Assembly: GCF_030272615.1 (NCBI RefSeq)
Contig: NC_081409.1
Coordinates: forward strand, 911,173,330 to 911,237,329
Source: Cryptomeria japonica
Lineage: Eukaryota > Streptophyta > Pinopsida > Cupressales > Cupressaceae
DNA length: 64,000 nt
Direction: 5' to 3'
Part shown: positions 22,973 to 36,063 of the stretch, one piece after another
Numbering within the stretch: position 1 is the stretch's first letter
How the letters are laid out: each line of letters opens with the position of its first letter
The notes under the pieces: model-generated
Databases searched by the model: none
What the model saw: only the letters and a program-made list of their open reading frames with translations
What the model was told of the DNA's origin: nothing
Translations under genes and position numbers: made by a program

Positions 22973-24366
22973 TGTTGGGATATTGTTGGAAGTATACTGC
23001 AAATATGTGCTTGAGAGATATTTGAGAGATGTGTTGTCATTGATGTCAACATATTTCTCTGTCTATGACAATGATGCAGTGAAGTTCAGTGAGAGAGTTT
23101 GTTTAGCATGTTGAAGATTAGAGTTTACAGATTAAAGGGTTTGTAAAGGGTTGTCTGTAGTTCATTCAGCTCAGGTTTCAGAGGTCCGCATGAATATTTG
23201 ATTGAGTTATGGGTATCTGAGTTGTGGCTGGTTTTTCAATTATTCAGTGGTGACAAAGTATCAGTATTTTGATTTGCATTGCTCTGCATTGTAATATCTT
23301 GATCTGTGGATTTGGAGATATGTTTGGCATGTTGGTGTGTATCCTCAATTTAAGTGGTTCATGGTTTGGAGCTTTGCAAGTTATTTTTCAAGGTTGACAG
23401 TCATTGTAGTTAGTGTTCCTGAGGTTCGGTATAATGATGCTAATGATTCTAGTAATTTGTGCTGGTGTAGATGTTTCTATGGTAATTCATGATGCTTGTG
23501 GATGTTTTTGGATTGTGTGCCTTTTGTTTTGGTGGTCCACATTGATCCTTGAGCTTGTAATTGATGTTTTTCTCTGGTGCGTTAGTGTTCTTCACATTTA
23601 TGGCTGATTGGATGCTTGTAGCATGTTGTGGATGATTGAGGCATAATTTTTGGAAGTGTAACATATTTGAGGAGGAATATTTGGGTTCGTGCTATGTCTT
23701 GACCGACATTTCTTGGACAGCATGATATATTGTGTTGAGTGTGGCTATATTTTTATAATTAGTAGATGAGTGTTGTGCCAACCTTGTTGATTTCTCCAAG
23801 GTTGAGGTCATGTATAAATAATTGTAATATCTTTGTATTTGAGCATGGTTGTGAGTGAGTGGATGAGTATTTATGTGCACTGAATGTATACATCTTTATG
23901 AGGTAGAGAATAAGTGGGAAGAAGAAATTTATTTTGTGCTTCATTGGGACTAGACCAGGCATTAAGGAGATGCTATTTCTCAATTCATGATTTCTGTATG
24001 TGATCCAAATTTGTTTGTATAGGCAGTGAGCCTTCTTCTTAATGTTTTGAGCAGTGAGCTCTAGGCAGTGTGCCTAAATGCATGTGCATTCCCCATGGTA
24101 ATACTTCTAACAAATTATACCTATTTTGTGGGTTCATCCCCACCATTTTATTTCCCTTGATCAAGTTTTCCATGTCAAAAATCTTGGTGTTATGTGTGTT
24201 CTTGATGTGTTGCTAATTTATGCTTTCATGGTTAATTATCAGATTTGAGAATAAGTTTTAAGTTGTGTGAGTTTTTGAGATAACTGATTCCCCCCCCCCC
24301 CTCTCAATTGTTTGCCCTATTGGTATCAAAGCTATTTCATCAATTGGTATCAAAGCTATTTCGTCA
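22973..24366 (+). repeat. COP2 5' LTR
   Basis: 1394 bp, from TGTTGGGATATTG to TATTTCGTCA. A TATA box (TATAAATA) lies at 23813-23820. Twelve C at 24290-24301 are followed by TCTCAATTG. The last 45 bp hold two copies of a 24-nt unit starting ATTGGTATCAAA, which looks like the primer site itself. The 64-codon ORF at 23413-23607 recurs in the other LTR and is not taken as a gene. Confidence 0.9.
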
Positions 24367-24380
24367 ATTGGTATCAGATT
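24318..24380 (+). repeat. PBS-like 24-nt tandem units at the LTR/primer-site junction
   Basis: ATTGGTATCAAAGCTATTTC plus (A/G)TCA occurs twice in a row inside the LTR. It is followed by a third ATTGGTATCAG, which begins right after the LTR end (24366) and is the actual primer site. The 3' LTR ends with two of the same units (40159-40206), so they are truly part of the LTR. Confidence 0.85.
24368..24378 (+). promoter_or_regulatory. COP2 primer-binding site
   Basis: TTGGTATCAGA just after the LTR end at 24366 is complementary to the 3' end of initiator methionine tRNA, as in the other copia elements here. The two upstream look-alikes are inside the LTR and read ATCAAA instead of ATCAGA. Confidence 0.8.
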
Positions 24381-24421
24381 AGGTTCCTTCGAAGAAGCTT
24401 AACTGCTTGAGGTGATCCGAG

Positions 24422-25395
24422 ATGACGACTTACAAGAAGGACAGTCCAAGATTTGATGGCACTAACTACTCTCTTTGGAATAATCGTATGGAGTGTCATC
24501 TGAGATGCATTGGTGAACCTTACTGGGATATTACTAAAGATAAGCATACTATTCCTGCAAATGGACCTTCAAGTCTTGTGGAGTACAATATTAGGGATAA
24601 GGAAGCATTGTTGAGTGCTCTGATTGATTCCAAGATGACAATTGTTATGGAATTGCAGTCTGCTCATGAGATTTGGAAGAAGTTGGAAATATTGTATGAA
24701 GGAGACAATTATGTGAAGATTGCCAAGTTGCAGAGCCTGAAAGGAAAGTAATGGATGTTGAGGATGGGCTAAGATGAGGACATCACTTCTTTCACGTAGA
24801 AGGTGAATGAACTTGTATGCAATATTAGATGTGCCAGTGGAAAATTGGAAGAATTAGATATTGTTGCTAAAGTGCTCAGATCTTTATCTTCATCCTACAA
24901 ACATAAAGTTGCTACTATTGAGGAGATCAGAACTGTGATAGATGTAACCAGGGACATGTTGATTAGTAAGCTTTCAGCCTTAGAGTTGAGTGAGTTTGGT
25001 GATTCTCTTCCGAAGGTAGAATCTACATTTAAAGTCATTATTTCCGGAAAGGATAAGCAGAGATATGATCTGGGAGAAAGTTCTTCAAGGTGGATGTCCA
25101 GATATGAGAATGAGAGGAAGGAAATTGAAAAGAAGACTGAGGGCTTGAGGAGCTTGAAGCACTTATTGCCAAGAGACTACCCAAATGAGTCGGTAAGTAT
25201 GAAATAAAGTTTCCTCCTAAATGTTTTTCTTGCAATAAGATAGGTCATTTTGCCTCAAGGTGTCTAGAAAGAGTTCCTAGAAAAATTTACAAGCCTAAAT
25301 TTTAAAAGAGATGTTATTATGCTATCGACAAAGATGTGTTAGATGATGAATCTGATAAAGGAAATACAAGTGATAATGAATGGGTGTTTATTGAT
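24422..25395 (+). pseudogene. COP2 gag (three or more stops)
   Basis: The capsid precursor starts at the ATG at 24422 (MTTYKKDSPRFDGTNYSLW), the usual opening of UBN2-type copia gag. Homology continues through MELQSAHEIWKKLE, AKVLRSLSSSYKHKV and ISKLSALELSEFG. A zinc knuckle CFSCNKIGHFASRC lies at about 25225-25270. Stops interrupt at about 24749, 24770 and 24797 and again near 25203 and 25303. The frame ends in acidic sequence (DVLDDESDKGN) where the COP3 block begins, just before the protease should start. Confidence 0.88.
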
Positions 25396-25400
25396 GGACT

Positions 25401-26481
25401 TGCGAAGCACTGAGAGGGGGGGGTGAATTAGTGACACCAAAACAAACACCACTTTAAACACTAACCAGTAGATGAACTTAACCAAGCAGTTAAACAAAAT
25501 ACATGCTATCCAAAATGAAATAACAACATCCACATAAAGTAGAACATCCACCATAACACGTGTTTATACGTGGAAAACCCCAAATAGGTAAAAACCACGG
25601 TGAGATGGAACTCACAAGTTAACTATCTATAGTAATAGATAACTGGCTGGTTAAGGTCTTACAAAGAGCTCTGCTAGGAGCAAATCTTGTTAGAGATCCC
25701 AAGCTTGATTAAAAGCTTATAACCTGTTAAGTGTACTACCCTGTCAGGAGTAACCTTGTTGGAGGATTTTAGAATCCAAACTAATGGATCACCTTGTTTG
25801 AGGATTTGTTCAATGAAGCTTGTTAGAGCTTACCCAGTTAGGGGATTTTATTCTGTTGTAATGATTAGAAAACAACAAGAAAGATTTGATCTGTTCTAAG
25901 TAGCACAAACTTGCTTGATCAGATCATTCTAAGTACATTCAACACTGCTCTTCATCTTAACACTTATCACTTTTCAACAAAATATTTTTCACATAACAAC
26001 TCTCTATGTGTTATTTTTAAATGATTCACTAAGATGTCTTTCAATAGACATTCATATCTTATGTCGGCCATAGGAACACAATTTCCTAGGTGCAGTGTAT
26101 CTAGACAAGTAAACATAACTCATCACAAAAATGACCGCCAAACAAATGGTGTTGGTAACTCATCACAAAATCAGATACCGGTTAGAGAAATCAATACTGG
26201 TTGGAATAAAACTAGTGAATCGTTGTCCAGGAATCTTCCACTTGATCTTCACCTTCAACTTTATCTTCACTTTGATGCTGAATTAGTGTTACCACAAGTT
26301 ATCTCTTAGGCACATACCGGTTGACACAAAGTACCGGTTAGAGATAGACCTTAAACATATCGGTTGGTAGTAAAAACCAATTGAAGTTGTACTGGTAGTC
26401 AATGTAATAATATATGTGTGTGAGAGTGTTTCATCAATGACAACAAGTGATGAATACATTATAATTATCATCAAGCCAACA
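25401..26481 (-). repeat. COP3 3' LTR
   Basis: 1081 bp. On the plus strand it runs from TGCGAAGCAC to AGCCAACA. Nine G (25416-25424) within CTGAGAG...TGAATT mark the U5 end, as in the other copia LTRs. It is about 90 per cent similar by eye to 34268-35283, which lacks its first ~55-65 bases. Confidence 0.85.
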
Positions 26482-26496
26482 ATATCCCCCTTTGGC
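26482..26496 (-). promoter_or_regulatory. COP3 polypurine tract
   Basis: On the minus strand CCAAAGGGGGATAT runs directly into the LTR start TGTTGGCTTGAT. This tract primes plus-strand cDNA synthesis and shows that the LTR to its left is a 3' LTR. Confidence 0.8.
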
Positions 26497-26499
26497 ATT

Positions 26500-28099
26500 T
26501 GGTGCAGGAGCACCCTTCCAAACTCTTTCTCTTTCTTTTTCTTGTTGGTGTTATGCTTCTTTAGAAGCCATTGTACATGAATAAGAGCCATGAGCTCATG
26601 TGTGCTAGACTAGGTCCTAGTTTTAGGTCCTTAGTGTTTTTGTTGTGATTTCTTGTGTAGGAGAGGTTGAGTGTGCCTGGAATGTGTGTTAGGCCTTATT
26701 GGCATGTTGATGTCCATAGGATAGCCCAAAATAGGCCAAAATAGGCTTAGGAGTCATGAAAAGCAACAGTGGCAAAGTTGCTCAAAAGATGCAAAAGTTG
26801 CATGACAACTTTTAAAAGTTGTCAAGCAACTTTTCCACCCAAAATGGTCATAGACCCTTGTTGTGCGTGGAGATCCCTAATTTTGGCACACCGACCAAGG
26901 TATGGGTAGTATAAGTATTTGCAAACCCTAAATTAATGGGTTGGATGTCAGACATTGTACAACCCAAGGAAGAAAAGCCGGACTGTGACTGTTTTTGGGT
27001 TACCAGTCAGTTTGAATGAAGTTACCGAGCAAACTAATGGATTGATTTGCAAGAAAAACTATGTGAAATGTCTTCTTTGGTGTATATATCTTCATTGTGA
27101 GTGATTAGATTAGCTTTTTGCTTACCGGTTGAGTGTGTTTGTAAATAATTTGTAAGTTGTAGTCTCATTGTCCAGTTTTGGACCGGTTTGAGCAAATGAA
27201 GTCTTAACTCCATTCCCCGTTGTGGAACCACCATGAAACCATGGGGAATGGATGTGAAGACCCTGTACTATAGTTCCATGCAAGTAGGGCCCTTGGAAAT
27301 GCAAGGAGGCCAAGCAAAGACCCATTCCTAGGCGAGACTGGACAGTGCCCGGTTAGGAATGGTTGTTGGTGCAGAGGTCTTGGAGAGCAAGGTTGAATAG
27401 TGGAGAGTGCATCCTTTGGAGGAGGTGCAGAGGAGTGTGTGATGCATCACTAGTGTGAAGGAGGATCCTCCACCAATCCAAACAAGGTGGCTAAACACAA
27501 AACCTTCACTGTGACCCAGACAGACCCTAAAAACCATCACAAAAACCCTTGAAAACCTTAAAATCTGCCTAGGACAGTGTATGAACACATGGAGGGCTAA
27601 AACCTAGAAAATCCATGAGTCCTTGCCAAATGAATGGCAGTCCATTTTGGGAGTTTGGGTTGTTTGTGCATCGTTTGTGAGAGGGAGCCCTAAAAGACCG
27701 GTTAGGAGGCCTAATTGGTCCTAATCCTTGTAGCCCTATTTGAAGGCAAAAACCCACATTTGTGAAATCGGTAAGGGGTTAGAATCTTGAAACCTCTTGG
27801 GGGCTCATGAATAGGTGGATAAACCATGAAATAGACCTGAAACAACCTTGCTAAGACCTTGGAAGGTGTGGAACAGATTAGCCCTTATTAGCCATAGTAA
27901 GGGGTTTGAGTCTCATGAGTAGGTGAGACCTTAAGAGCAGCAATACAACTCATTGGTGGGTGGATTGGGCAAGGTCAGGGGATTCCTCAAGCAAAGGGAA
28001 GTCCTAGAGACCCTAGGGTGTGTAGAGAACACCAGGTGATCCAAGGAAAGGATCCAAGAGCATAGACTAGGCTAGTCTATCCCTAACCCCATCCCATCA
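26500..28099 (+). mobile_element. Solo LTR 1 (1600 bp, TSD GCATT)
   Basis: TGGTGCAGG...CATCA is flanked by GCATT at 26495-26499 and 28100-28104. Removing it restores the COP3 sequence as seen in the second copy at 35295. A TATA-like TATAAGTA at 26910-26917 implies plus orientation with U3 of about 410 bp. The region 26770-26835 repeats the words AAAGTTGC, CAAAAGTTGCA and ACTTTTAAAAGTTGT. The first 16 bases can pair (GGTGC/GCACC) and match those of the solo LTR at 60394-61816 and the LTR of GYP3. No ORF is credible. Confidence 0.85.
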
Positions 28100-28258
28100 G
28101 CATTGATGGCAACACTTAGAAAATTTTAGTAACACAATATCGCTAAGGGTGCGTACACAACATATTTACATATATATACTCATACTCCCCTTGAATGTAA
28201 TAACCCCCCTTAATGCATGCTTAAATATAAAATTTTCAAAAACACACATACATATTAT

Positions 28259-28290
28259 TACTCCCCCTTTGAAAACAATGCCAAAATGAT
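28259..28290 (-). promoter_or_regulatory. Second polypurine-like tract, COP3
   Basis: On the minus strand CATTGTTTTCAAAGGGGGAG, about 175 bases (not counting solo LTR 1) before the true polypurine tract. The same module recurs at 35457-35485 and in COP4 at 43771-43800. Confidence 0.6.
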
Positions 28291-28373
28291 AAAGTAAAAT
28301 ATTTACATATATATATATATATATAGAAAATCTGTATCAAAGTGTTCATCATTTATTACAATTTTAAACAAGT

Positions 28374-31300
28374 TCATGCATTGGATATTCTCATGAAAAT
28401 ATTATTGAAATTCTGCTTCATCTGGGATAGAGCATTCTTCCATGATTCCAGCATGTTATCCGTATACTCAGAGGTAGACAACAGCTAAGAATATAATTCT
28501 TCCATTGAATCTAGCATGCATGTTTCAGGAGTAGCAAGAATAGCTTCTGCACTGGAGTAGGCTCTCTGAAGAATGTCAACCTGTGAGGTGAGCTGACTCT
28601 TGAGCTCTCTTAGAGATTGGAATCTCTTAGCTCTCTCATTATCATACATGTTTAGTTTGTCATGTAGGTCATCTATAGACCGGTTAAAGGCATGAATAGA
28701 GTCCTGGATTGGAACATATGCCTTGCATAACCTTTCTATTTTTTGCTCAGTCTCAACTTGATTCTTAGAAATATCAGAATAAAAGAAAGTAATATTGGAG
28801 GTAGAGGCAAGATACTTTCCTCTAGATTAAATAGCTTTCTTTAACAGATTGCCATTATGAGATAAAGCCATTTTGCCATTTTCAATGTGCTTATCTAGTT
28901 TATCTCCATATGCCTTCTTGTGGCTCTTCTCAACAGATATTTGAGCAACATCTTCAAGTGATTTGATTTGATCAGATGCATCTTCAACTAATTGACCAAG
29001 TTTGCTGATAGGAGTAGGAAGATGTGCGACAGAGGTTTCCGGTAGTAATCCAGACAAAATTTCTACTGCATTCTGGATTGTCTCTGCCTCAATTATTTGC
29101 TCTTTCAATCTCTTCTTGTGTGCACAAGATTGCATAACATTAGCAATCTTCATCATTTCAGATGCACTCAAGGTATTCATGCAAATAGGTCCTGAAATAC
29201 TTAAAGAGTCTTCATCATCATCATCAAGTAGTTCTGGCTTTGCCAGTTCAGGGGGTGTACTCTTAATGATGGCTCTTTTTGTGTTCTTCTCTGTTGCATC
29301 TTCTATTTGTTGAGTAATAACTTCCTCAGTAGACTCCTTTTGAGTAGTCTCAATGACCAGTGGAGATTGGGTTTTCTCCAGTTTTTCAGTTTTGCCGGTT
29401 CACTGACCTCTTTTAGTTGATTACCCGGTTGATCACCTGATGTAACCAATAATTTTGTGATTGTAGGAGGATCCATATTTGGTGTAGTAATGTCTCCAGA
29501 TAGGTCTCTTGTGTCTTGAATATATCCATCAACAAGAATAATGGAATCATCCTTCTTCTTGGTTGGATAGACAACGTCAGCTTGAACAATTTCCTCTTCA
29601 TCCATTTCTGGTCGAGGAACATATTTTGTGGTATCATCTTGACTGCTTGAGTGGATGACATCTTCCCTCTTTTTGATTATACTATAGGTCCCAGAGACAA
29701 CTGAGAGGGGGGGGGGGTGAATCAGTTGTCTAATAAATTCAAACCAAAAACTTATTAACCAACTTAATGCTTAATACCGGTAAGACAGTTAAGTATGCTG
29801 GTAAACAGTGTTAACAGAAAATTGCAATACCGGTAAGAATTAATGCATGAAACATAAGCACAAAGTCATCCACAACACATGACACCAATATTTGTACGTG
29901 GAAACCCTGTAAGGGGAAAAACCACGGTGGGAAACCTTACCCACAATCAGATGATACTACTACAGATAGTAAGTGTACAAAGAGGGGTCTGCACATGCAG
30001 AAAGGCCAACAGCCTAGAGCTCACTACTCAATCACAAATGGGAGTCACACTGACTACAGTTGGATGGTTAAATCCAATGAGAATGTACTGCACAAAATAG
30101 CATCTTCATATGTTGGATTCAGTACCGGTGTAATGCTGATATGCTTCTACAAAAACCTAACTTCACCTTCAAATGATGTCTTCGTGTATATCTTTGCTTG
30201 ATCTCGCATATACCCTTCCTTAAATCTTTTTCGCATTCCACACTTGATCTTACAAATAAGATCTTACATTTATACCATACCCTAAGATCAATTTTAGTAG
30301 GTCGGCTCTACAAGATATTAAAATAAGTCGGCTTAATGCATTTACAACAATAATAAATTATCTCCATAGCATGCCATGCTGATTTGGAAAAGATAAACCT
30401 GTCGGTGTAACCCTAGATAACCTGGACCTATTTGCCGGTAAAAGCAAATATGCAAATAAGAATATACCAATGATTATTACTTCAAAGTAAAGTGTCCACA
30501 TGATGTCTTCGACATTACCAAGTGTCTTCCATGTCAATGCAGGTACCGGTGAACATTATATCCTGCCGGTTAACCATATACCGGTGACTGTTTGCTGGTG
30601 AATGTTGTTGGATCTCCAAAGTAGGTGTATTTAGCAAGTGTTGACATCAATGACAAAACCATACCAAAATACCAACATATACAAGCTAGTTGATGTGTCT
30701 CAGACTCAACAAATGACCTTTTTCCATTTAGAAGCTTCAGTCTTCTTACTTTAAAATCAAAATATGCTTTGTATTCCTTAGTTAAAGCACTAATTCCATT
30801 TGATGATAGATTGGGAAAATACTATACAAATACTTCATCAAAAATCTTCTTTTCTAATTGAATGGCTTCTTCCCATTTATCTAACAAAGTATTATACAAA
30901 GAGAATGAAATATCTTTCTCCAAATCATTTGGAAATCTACTGTAATGACCCAAGTAGGTTATTACCTGTTGAAGTACTTGCTTCTGCTCATCTTCAGTAA
31001 AAGAATCATAATGTTCTTTGACATTGTCAAACCTGTTTCTTCCCAATGACTTCATTGTTCTCTCAAATGTTGTGTCAGGTTTGTAGGTGGAAATTCCTAT
31101 AGGGGTAGTTGCCTTTGGCACTACCTTTACCTTCTCAAGTGTTCTGTCGGTTGCTTTTTCCTTCTTAGGTTCTTCTTCAGAATCTGTACCCTCAGACTGG
31201 TTGCAAAATTAGTTTCCTATTCCTCTTCTTTGGTGCACTCTCCTTCTTCTCAGATAGTTTAGGTGTTGGTTCCTTCTTGGTTAGGACACTCCGAGTCACC

Positions 31301-32592
31301 CTTGTATCTTCTTCATAGGAGATTTTTCATCACATTTCTTTTGCTATAGGTGCAGTACTGGTTTCAATTGGTGCAGCTTGGACTGCTAAGATGTCCAATT
31401 TTGCCTTGTTTTTGTCTTTGGGCGATGCTAACAGAGTATTAGCATAGCCAACCAGTAAGTCATGATTGACCTCGTAGCTCATATCTTCCATCTCTTCCTT
31501 CCTTGGTTCAATTGATTGAATCAATAAAAAGTCAGTGGTATTGTGAAGATTATGTCTTTTTCAAAATGTTTTACCACATCTTCAGGTAACCTCATTCTCA
31601 AGCTCTTCTTCTTCTGGAATTCATTAAAGTACCTGTTCATGGTAGCAGAAAAGGTATTCTTCGTAGCCTTAATGTTGTTCTTGATCTTTGCATTGACCAA
31701 TTGTTCTTTGGACCATTCAATGCCACCTATACCATGTATAAAGTTCTGAAAGTAGAAAAATAACCTAGCTAACGACTGACCATATTTGAACTTCTAAGAA
31801 TTGTCCTTCTCAATGGATTTCAAATTTTGAAATAGCTAGAGTCTAATGGCTTCACAAATATCATAGTTTGCATTATCAATTATCATTCTATGTTCTATAT
31901 GAATTGTTGCGGATGGAACACTGTTAAGTCTACTGGAGTAGAACACTTGGTAGCCTATCACCATTGCTGCAAGTTTCACCATAGGGTCCCTAATATTATT
32001 GATGGAAAAAGAACGCCTATCGGATGTAGAACCGGTTAACTTGAAGACAATATCTTTTGAAATTCTCCTCAACTCAAGAACTTCACCGGTTGAGCAATAA
32101 CCCATTATAGCCCTAATAGCCTCCTTGGTTATTGTGTGAGTCCTCTCCAGATACATATTTTCACCGTGGACTCGACTCAAAATTATTCTTTTGTGTTCAT
32201 CCTCAAAGTCTTTAAGAAAGTAGGCATCATTATGAAACCCTTTTTCAAAAATCCTAGCATATTTAGCTTCAATCTTTCCATCCTTATTACATAGTGATTT
32301 CAGCTGAGTATAGATGTGAAGAGTTCCCAAATCTTCAATTTTGCAATCTATATAGCTGGACAAATCACCTTTGACCATGACACCACTCGGGACTTGCGAC
32401 AATGAATTATAAGACATAATTTTATCTTCCTTTAGAGCTTCCTCAAGCTCAATAGTGATCATCAACCTCTCTACAGACTTAGAAGTAGATGTCATTCTAG
32501 ATAAACAAGTTTTGGAGCAGTATACAAAGAAATACCTAGTGTCTTGCACGTCGCTTTGTTTCTTGGTTGGACTATTCAAATGCACTCCCATT
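28374..32592 (-). pseudogene. COP3 large ORF of unknown function (about 1070 codons, split by solo LTR 2)
   Basis: I do not recognise this protein. Likely ATGs are at 32592 (MGVHLNSPTKK) or 32495 (MTSTSKSVERLM); the codon at 32693 is TTG. The N-terminal 250 residues look globular: FHNDAYFLKDFEDEHKR, THTITKEAIRAIMGY, DPMVKLAAMVIGYQVFY, and, after a TAG near 31836, GQSLARLFFYFQNF and GIGGIEW. The middle (about 31100-31530) is charged and low in complexity. The C-terminal 250 residues (28374-29180) are predicted alpha-helical and probably coiled coil (QNAVEILSGLLPET, KLDKHIENGKMALSHNG, ELKSQLTSQVDIL). Stops and frame changes occur throughout. It lies after gag, where pol would be, so it could be an env-position ORF moved next to gag by pol loss. 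Confidence 0.6.
29683..30677 (-). mobile_element. Solo LTR 2 (COP1 family, TSD TATAC)
   Basis: 995 bp, similar throughout to the COP1 LTR (1883-2949). It is flanked by TATAC at 29678-29682 and 30678-30682. No internal sequence is attached, so it is a solo LTR left by LTR-LTR recombination. The first plus-strand bases read TATAGG instead of TGTAGG. It has 11 G at 29707-29717 and a TATA word TATAAATG (minus) at about 30267-30274. It interrupts the unknown COP3 ORF and is therefore younger than COP3. Confidence 0.92.
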
Positions 32593-32946
32593 CGCTTCTC
32601 TGTAGCTTCCGATTCAACTTGATTTCTCTTAATCACAAAGAAATTCGCCAATTTGCACCAAGACAATCTTTCTCTGCTTTGCAATTGCTTCAATTTCTTT
32701 TTTCGAAAGAGTTAGGGTAAAAATGATAAGGTAAAACTTGTTTTTATCCTTTTTACCAATCACAATAAATGCTCATACTTTTAGGTTACAAATCCTAATT
32801 TCACCGCTTAAGTGAAATACCAGTAAATAACACGTCAACAAAAATCACCAAAATTCAAAATTCAAAAAATTCTTTCTCGCTCATTTACAAAAGGGGTCTG
32901 GAAAAGTTTTATCGTTACTCTCCCCTTAGCCGTGTCAGACAGGCTT

Positions 32947-34267
32947 AAGTCACCAGTGTTGGATTCTCTTCACTAGGTGAAGGAATGATTTCCTCTACAA
33001 GAAATTCTTCGCTTTTCTTCTTCCAAGTCTGGTTCATATCTTCTCTTGTTTCCTCAACATCAATTTTCTGTTTGCCTTTCTAATCCTTAAAAGAGTTCAC
33101 CGGTTTACTGTTCCTTTATTTGCAAAACTTTGCCAGGTGCCCTGGTTTGTTGCAACGGCAACAGACCATACCAGATGATCTCTAGGGTCCTGCATTTCCT
33201 CTTCCTATTCTTTTTCTACAGTTCATAGCCACATGACCAAGGTTATTACAAAAGGTACAAACAACATTTGTTACCTTTTCCATTTCGAATGGACTAAACT
33301 AGTTGCCATAGGATCTTTGCCAGTTCCTGTTTACCCAGTTATCAAAATTCCTTGTGCGGTCATCATATGGTCTAGGATGCATGTGTGGTATAGGATTGTT
33401 TGATCCATATCTTCACTCAATATGTTTATGACCATACATTCCACAAGTGTAGCAATGTCCTTCAAACTTTCTAGACACATACCTAGCACTAGTATTGCAA
33501 CTTGCATTCTTGTTAGGTTTGTTCCTACAAATATTTGCAGTATGACCAGGTTTATGACAAACAAAGCAGATAGGTTTAAAAGCCTTCTTACCGGTAGTCT
33601 TATTGACTTTAGAAGTAGCTTTGTTCTTTGGATTGTTTCTCTTTGTGCTAGAGGATTCACCTTTTTCAGTTGTATGAAAACCAAGTCTAGAGATATCACC
33701 CTTCATTCTCTGTGATTGAATTTGTTCTTCCAGCATGGTAGAACTTTTGACGAACTTCTCCAATTTCTCATTGGCTTCAGCAAGCTTTTTGACAAGATCT
33801 CCATTATGCTTAGACAGGTTCTCTTGCAGAGATGATGCCAACTCAAGATCTAGCTTTAGGTTTTCCTTTTATTCTGTTTCAACAATTAAGTCCTCATGTA
33901 CAATATCTTTTTCCCGTTTGATCTTTATGATTTCTTGATCTGTTACCTTGATAAGATCTCTAGCAGCTCTTTTGGCTTCCAGTTCCTAACTCATGCGGAT
34001 AGTGAGACCTCTAGCTCTCTTCTTAAATTCAGTTTATCACCCTGCAACTTTTCAGCTTCTTCTAATAAAGCATCAATATTAGCTTCGTCTGAAGAACTAT
34101 TGTTAGATATTTCTAGCAATTTTTCAAATAGATCTCTTCTTTTGGTTTGAGAAACTTTTAGTTTTCCCCTAAGGGATTCAATCTCATTTCTGCTAGCATC
34201 TATCTCTCTAACCATCTCGAAGTAACTTCTATCCCCCATGATAGTTTCAAGATTTCCTTCCAAGTCG
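32947..34267 (-). pseudogene. COP3 gag, C-terminal part with four zinc knuckles
   Basis: The N-terminal capsid part is missing: a truncated LTR joins directly at 34268. The remaining protein begins with a coiled coil (MVREIDASRNEIESLRGKL, EEAEKLQGDKLNLRREL), then HNGDLVKKLAEANEKLEKF. CCHC knuckles follow: CFVCHKPGHTANIC (about 33548-33590), CYTCGMYGHKHIE with the last Cys lost (about 33415-33455), CTFCNNLGHVAMNC (about 33215-33260) and CCRCNKPGHLAKFC (about 33115-33160). It ends in an acidic tail (EEIIPSPSEENP) and a stop near 32947. Frame changes occur at about 33842-33990 and 33331-33412. Coiled-coil gag with several knuckles resembles SIRE/Maximus-type copia gag. Confidence 0.72.
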
Positions 34268-35283
34268 ATAGATGAACTTAACCAAGAAATTAAACAAAAT
34301 AAATGCTATCCAAAATGAAATAACAATATCCACATAAAGTAGAATATCCACCATAACACAAGTGTTTATACGTGGAAAACCCCAAATAGGTAAAAACCAT
34401 GGTGAGATGGAACTCACAAGTTAACTATCTGTAGTAATAGATAACTGACCGATTAAGGTCTTACAAAGAGCTCTGCTAGGAGTGAATCTTGTTAGAAATC
34501 CCAAGCTTGATTAGAAGCTTATACCCTATTAAGAGTAGTACCCTGTTAGGAGTAACCTTTCTGGAGGATTTTAGAATCCAAACTAATGGATCACCTTGTT
34601 AGAGGATTTGAAAAATGAAGCATGTTAGAGCTTACCCGGTTAGGGGATTTTATTCTATTGTAATGATTAGAAAACAACAAGAAAGATTTGATCTATTCAG
34701 AGTAGCACAAACTTGCTTGATCAGATCATTATAAGTACATTCAACACTACTCTTCATCTTAACACTTGTCGCTTTTCAACAAAAGCTTTTTCACATAACA
34801 ATTCTCTATGTGTTGTTTTTAAATGATTCACTAAGATGTCTTTAAATAGACATTCATATCTTATGTTGGTCATAGGAACACAATTTCCTAGGTGCAGTGT
34901 ATCTAGACAAGTAAACATAACTCATCACAAAAATGATCACCAAACAAATGGTGCTGGTAACTCATCACAAAATTAGATACTGGTTAGAGCAATCAATACC
35001 GGTTGGAATAAAACTAGTGAATCGTTGTCCAGGAATCTTCCACTTGATCTTCACCTTCAACTTTATCTTCACTTTGATGCCGACTTAGTGTTACCACAGA
35101 TTATCCCTTAGGCACATACCGGTTGACACAAAGTACCGGTTAGAGATAGACCTTAAACATACCTGTTGGTAGTAAAAACCAATTGAAGTTATACCAGTAG
35201 TTAATGTAATCATATATGTGTGTGAGAGTGTTTCATCAATGACAACAAGTGATGAATACATTACAATTATTATCAAGCCAACA
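34268..35283 (-). repeat. COP3 shared LTR (truncated at U5 end)
   Basis: Homologous to 25466-26481 but lacks the first ~55-65 bases, including the G-run and primer site, where it joins gag coding sequence. On its right it is followed by a polypurine tract and the 3' internal end of another copy. It therefore acts as 5' LTR for the left unit and 3' LTR for the right unit. Confidence 0.82.

Positions 35284-36063
<780 letters not shown>

Noticed and set aside
2182-30201. Shared ORF MYKRGLHMQKGQQPRAH-like at 2182-2409 and 29995-30201
   Set aside because: Both lie in copies of the same LTR (COP1 and solo LTR 2). Nothing suggests translation.
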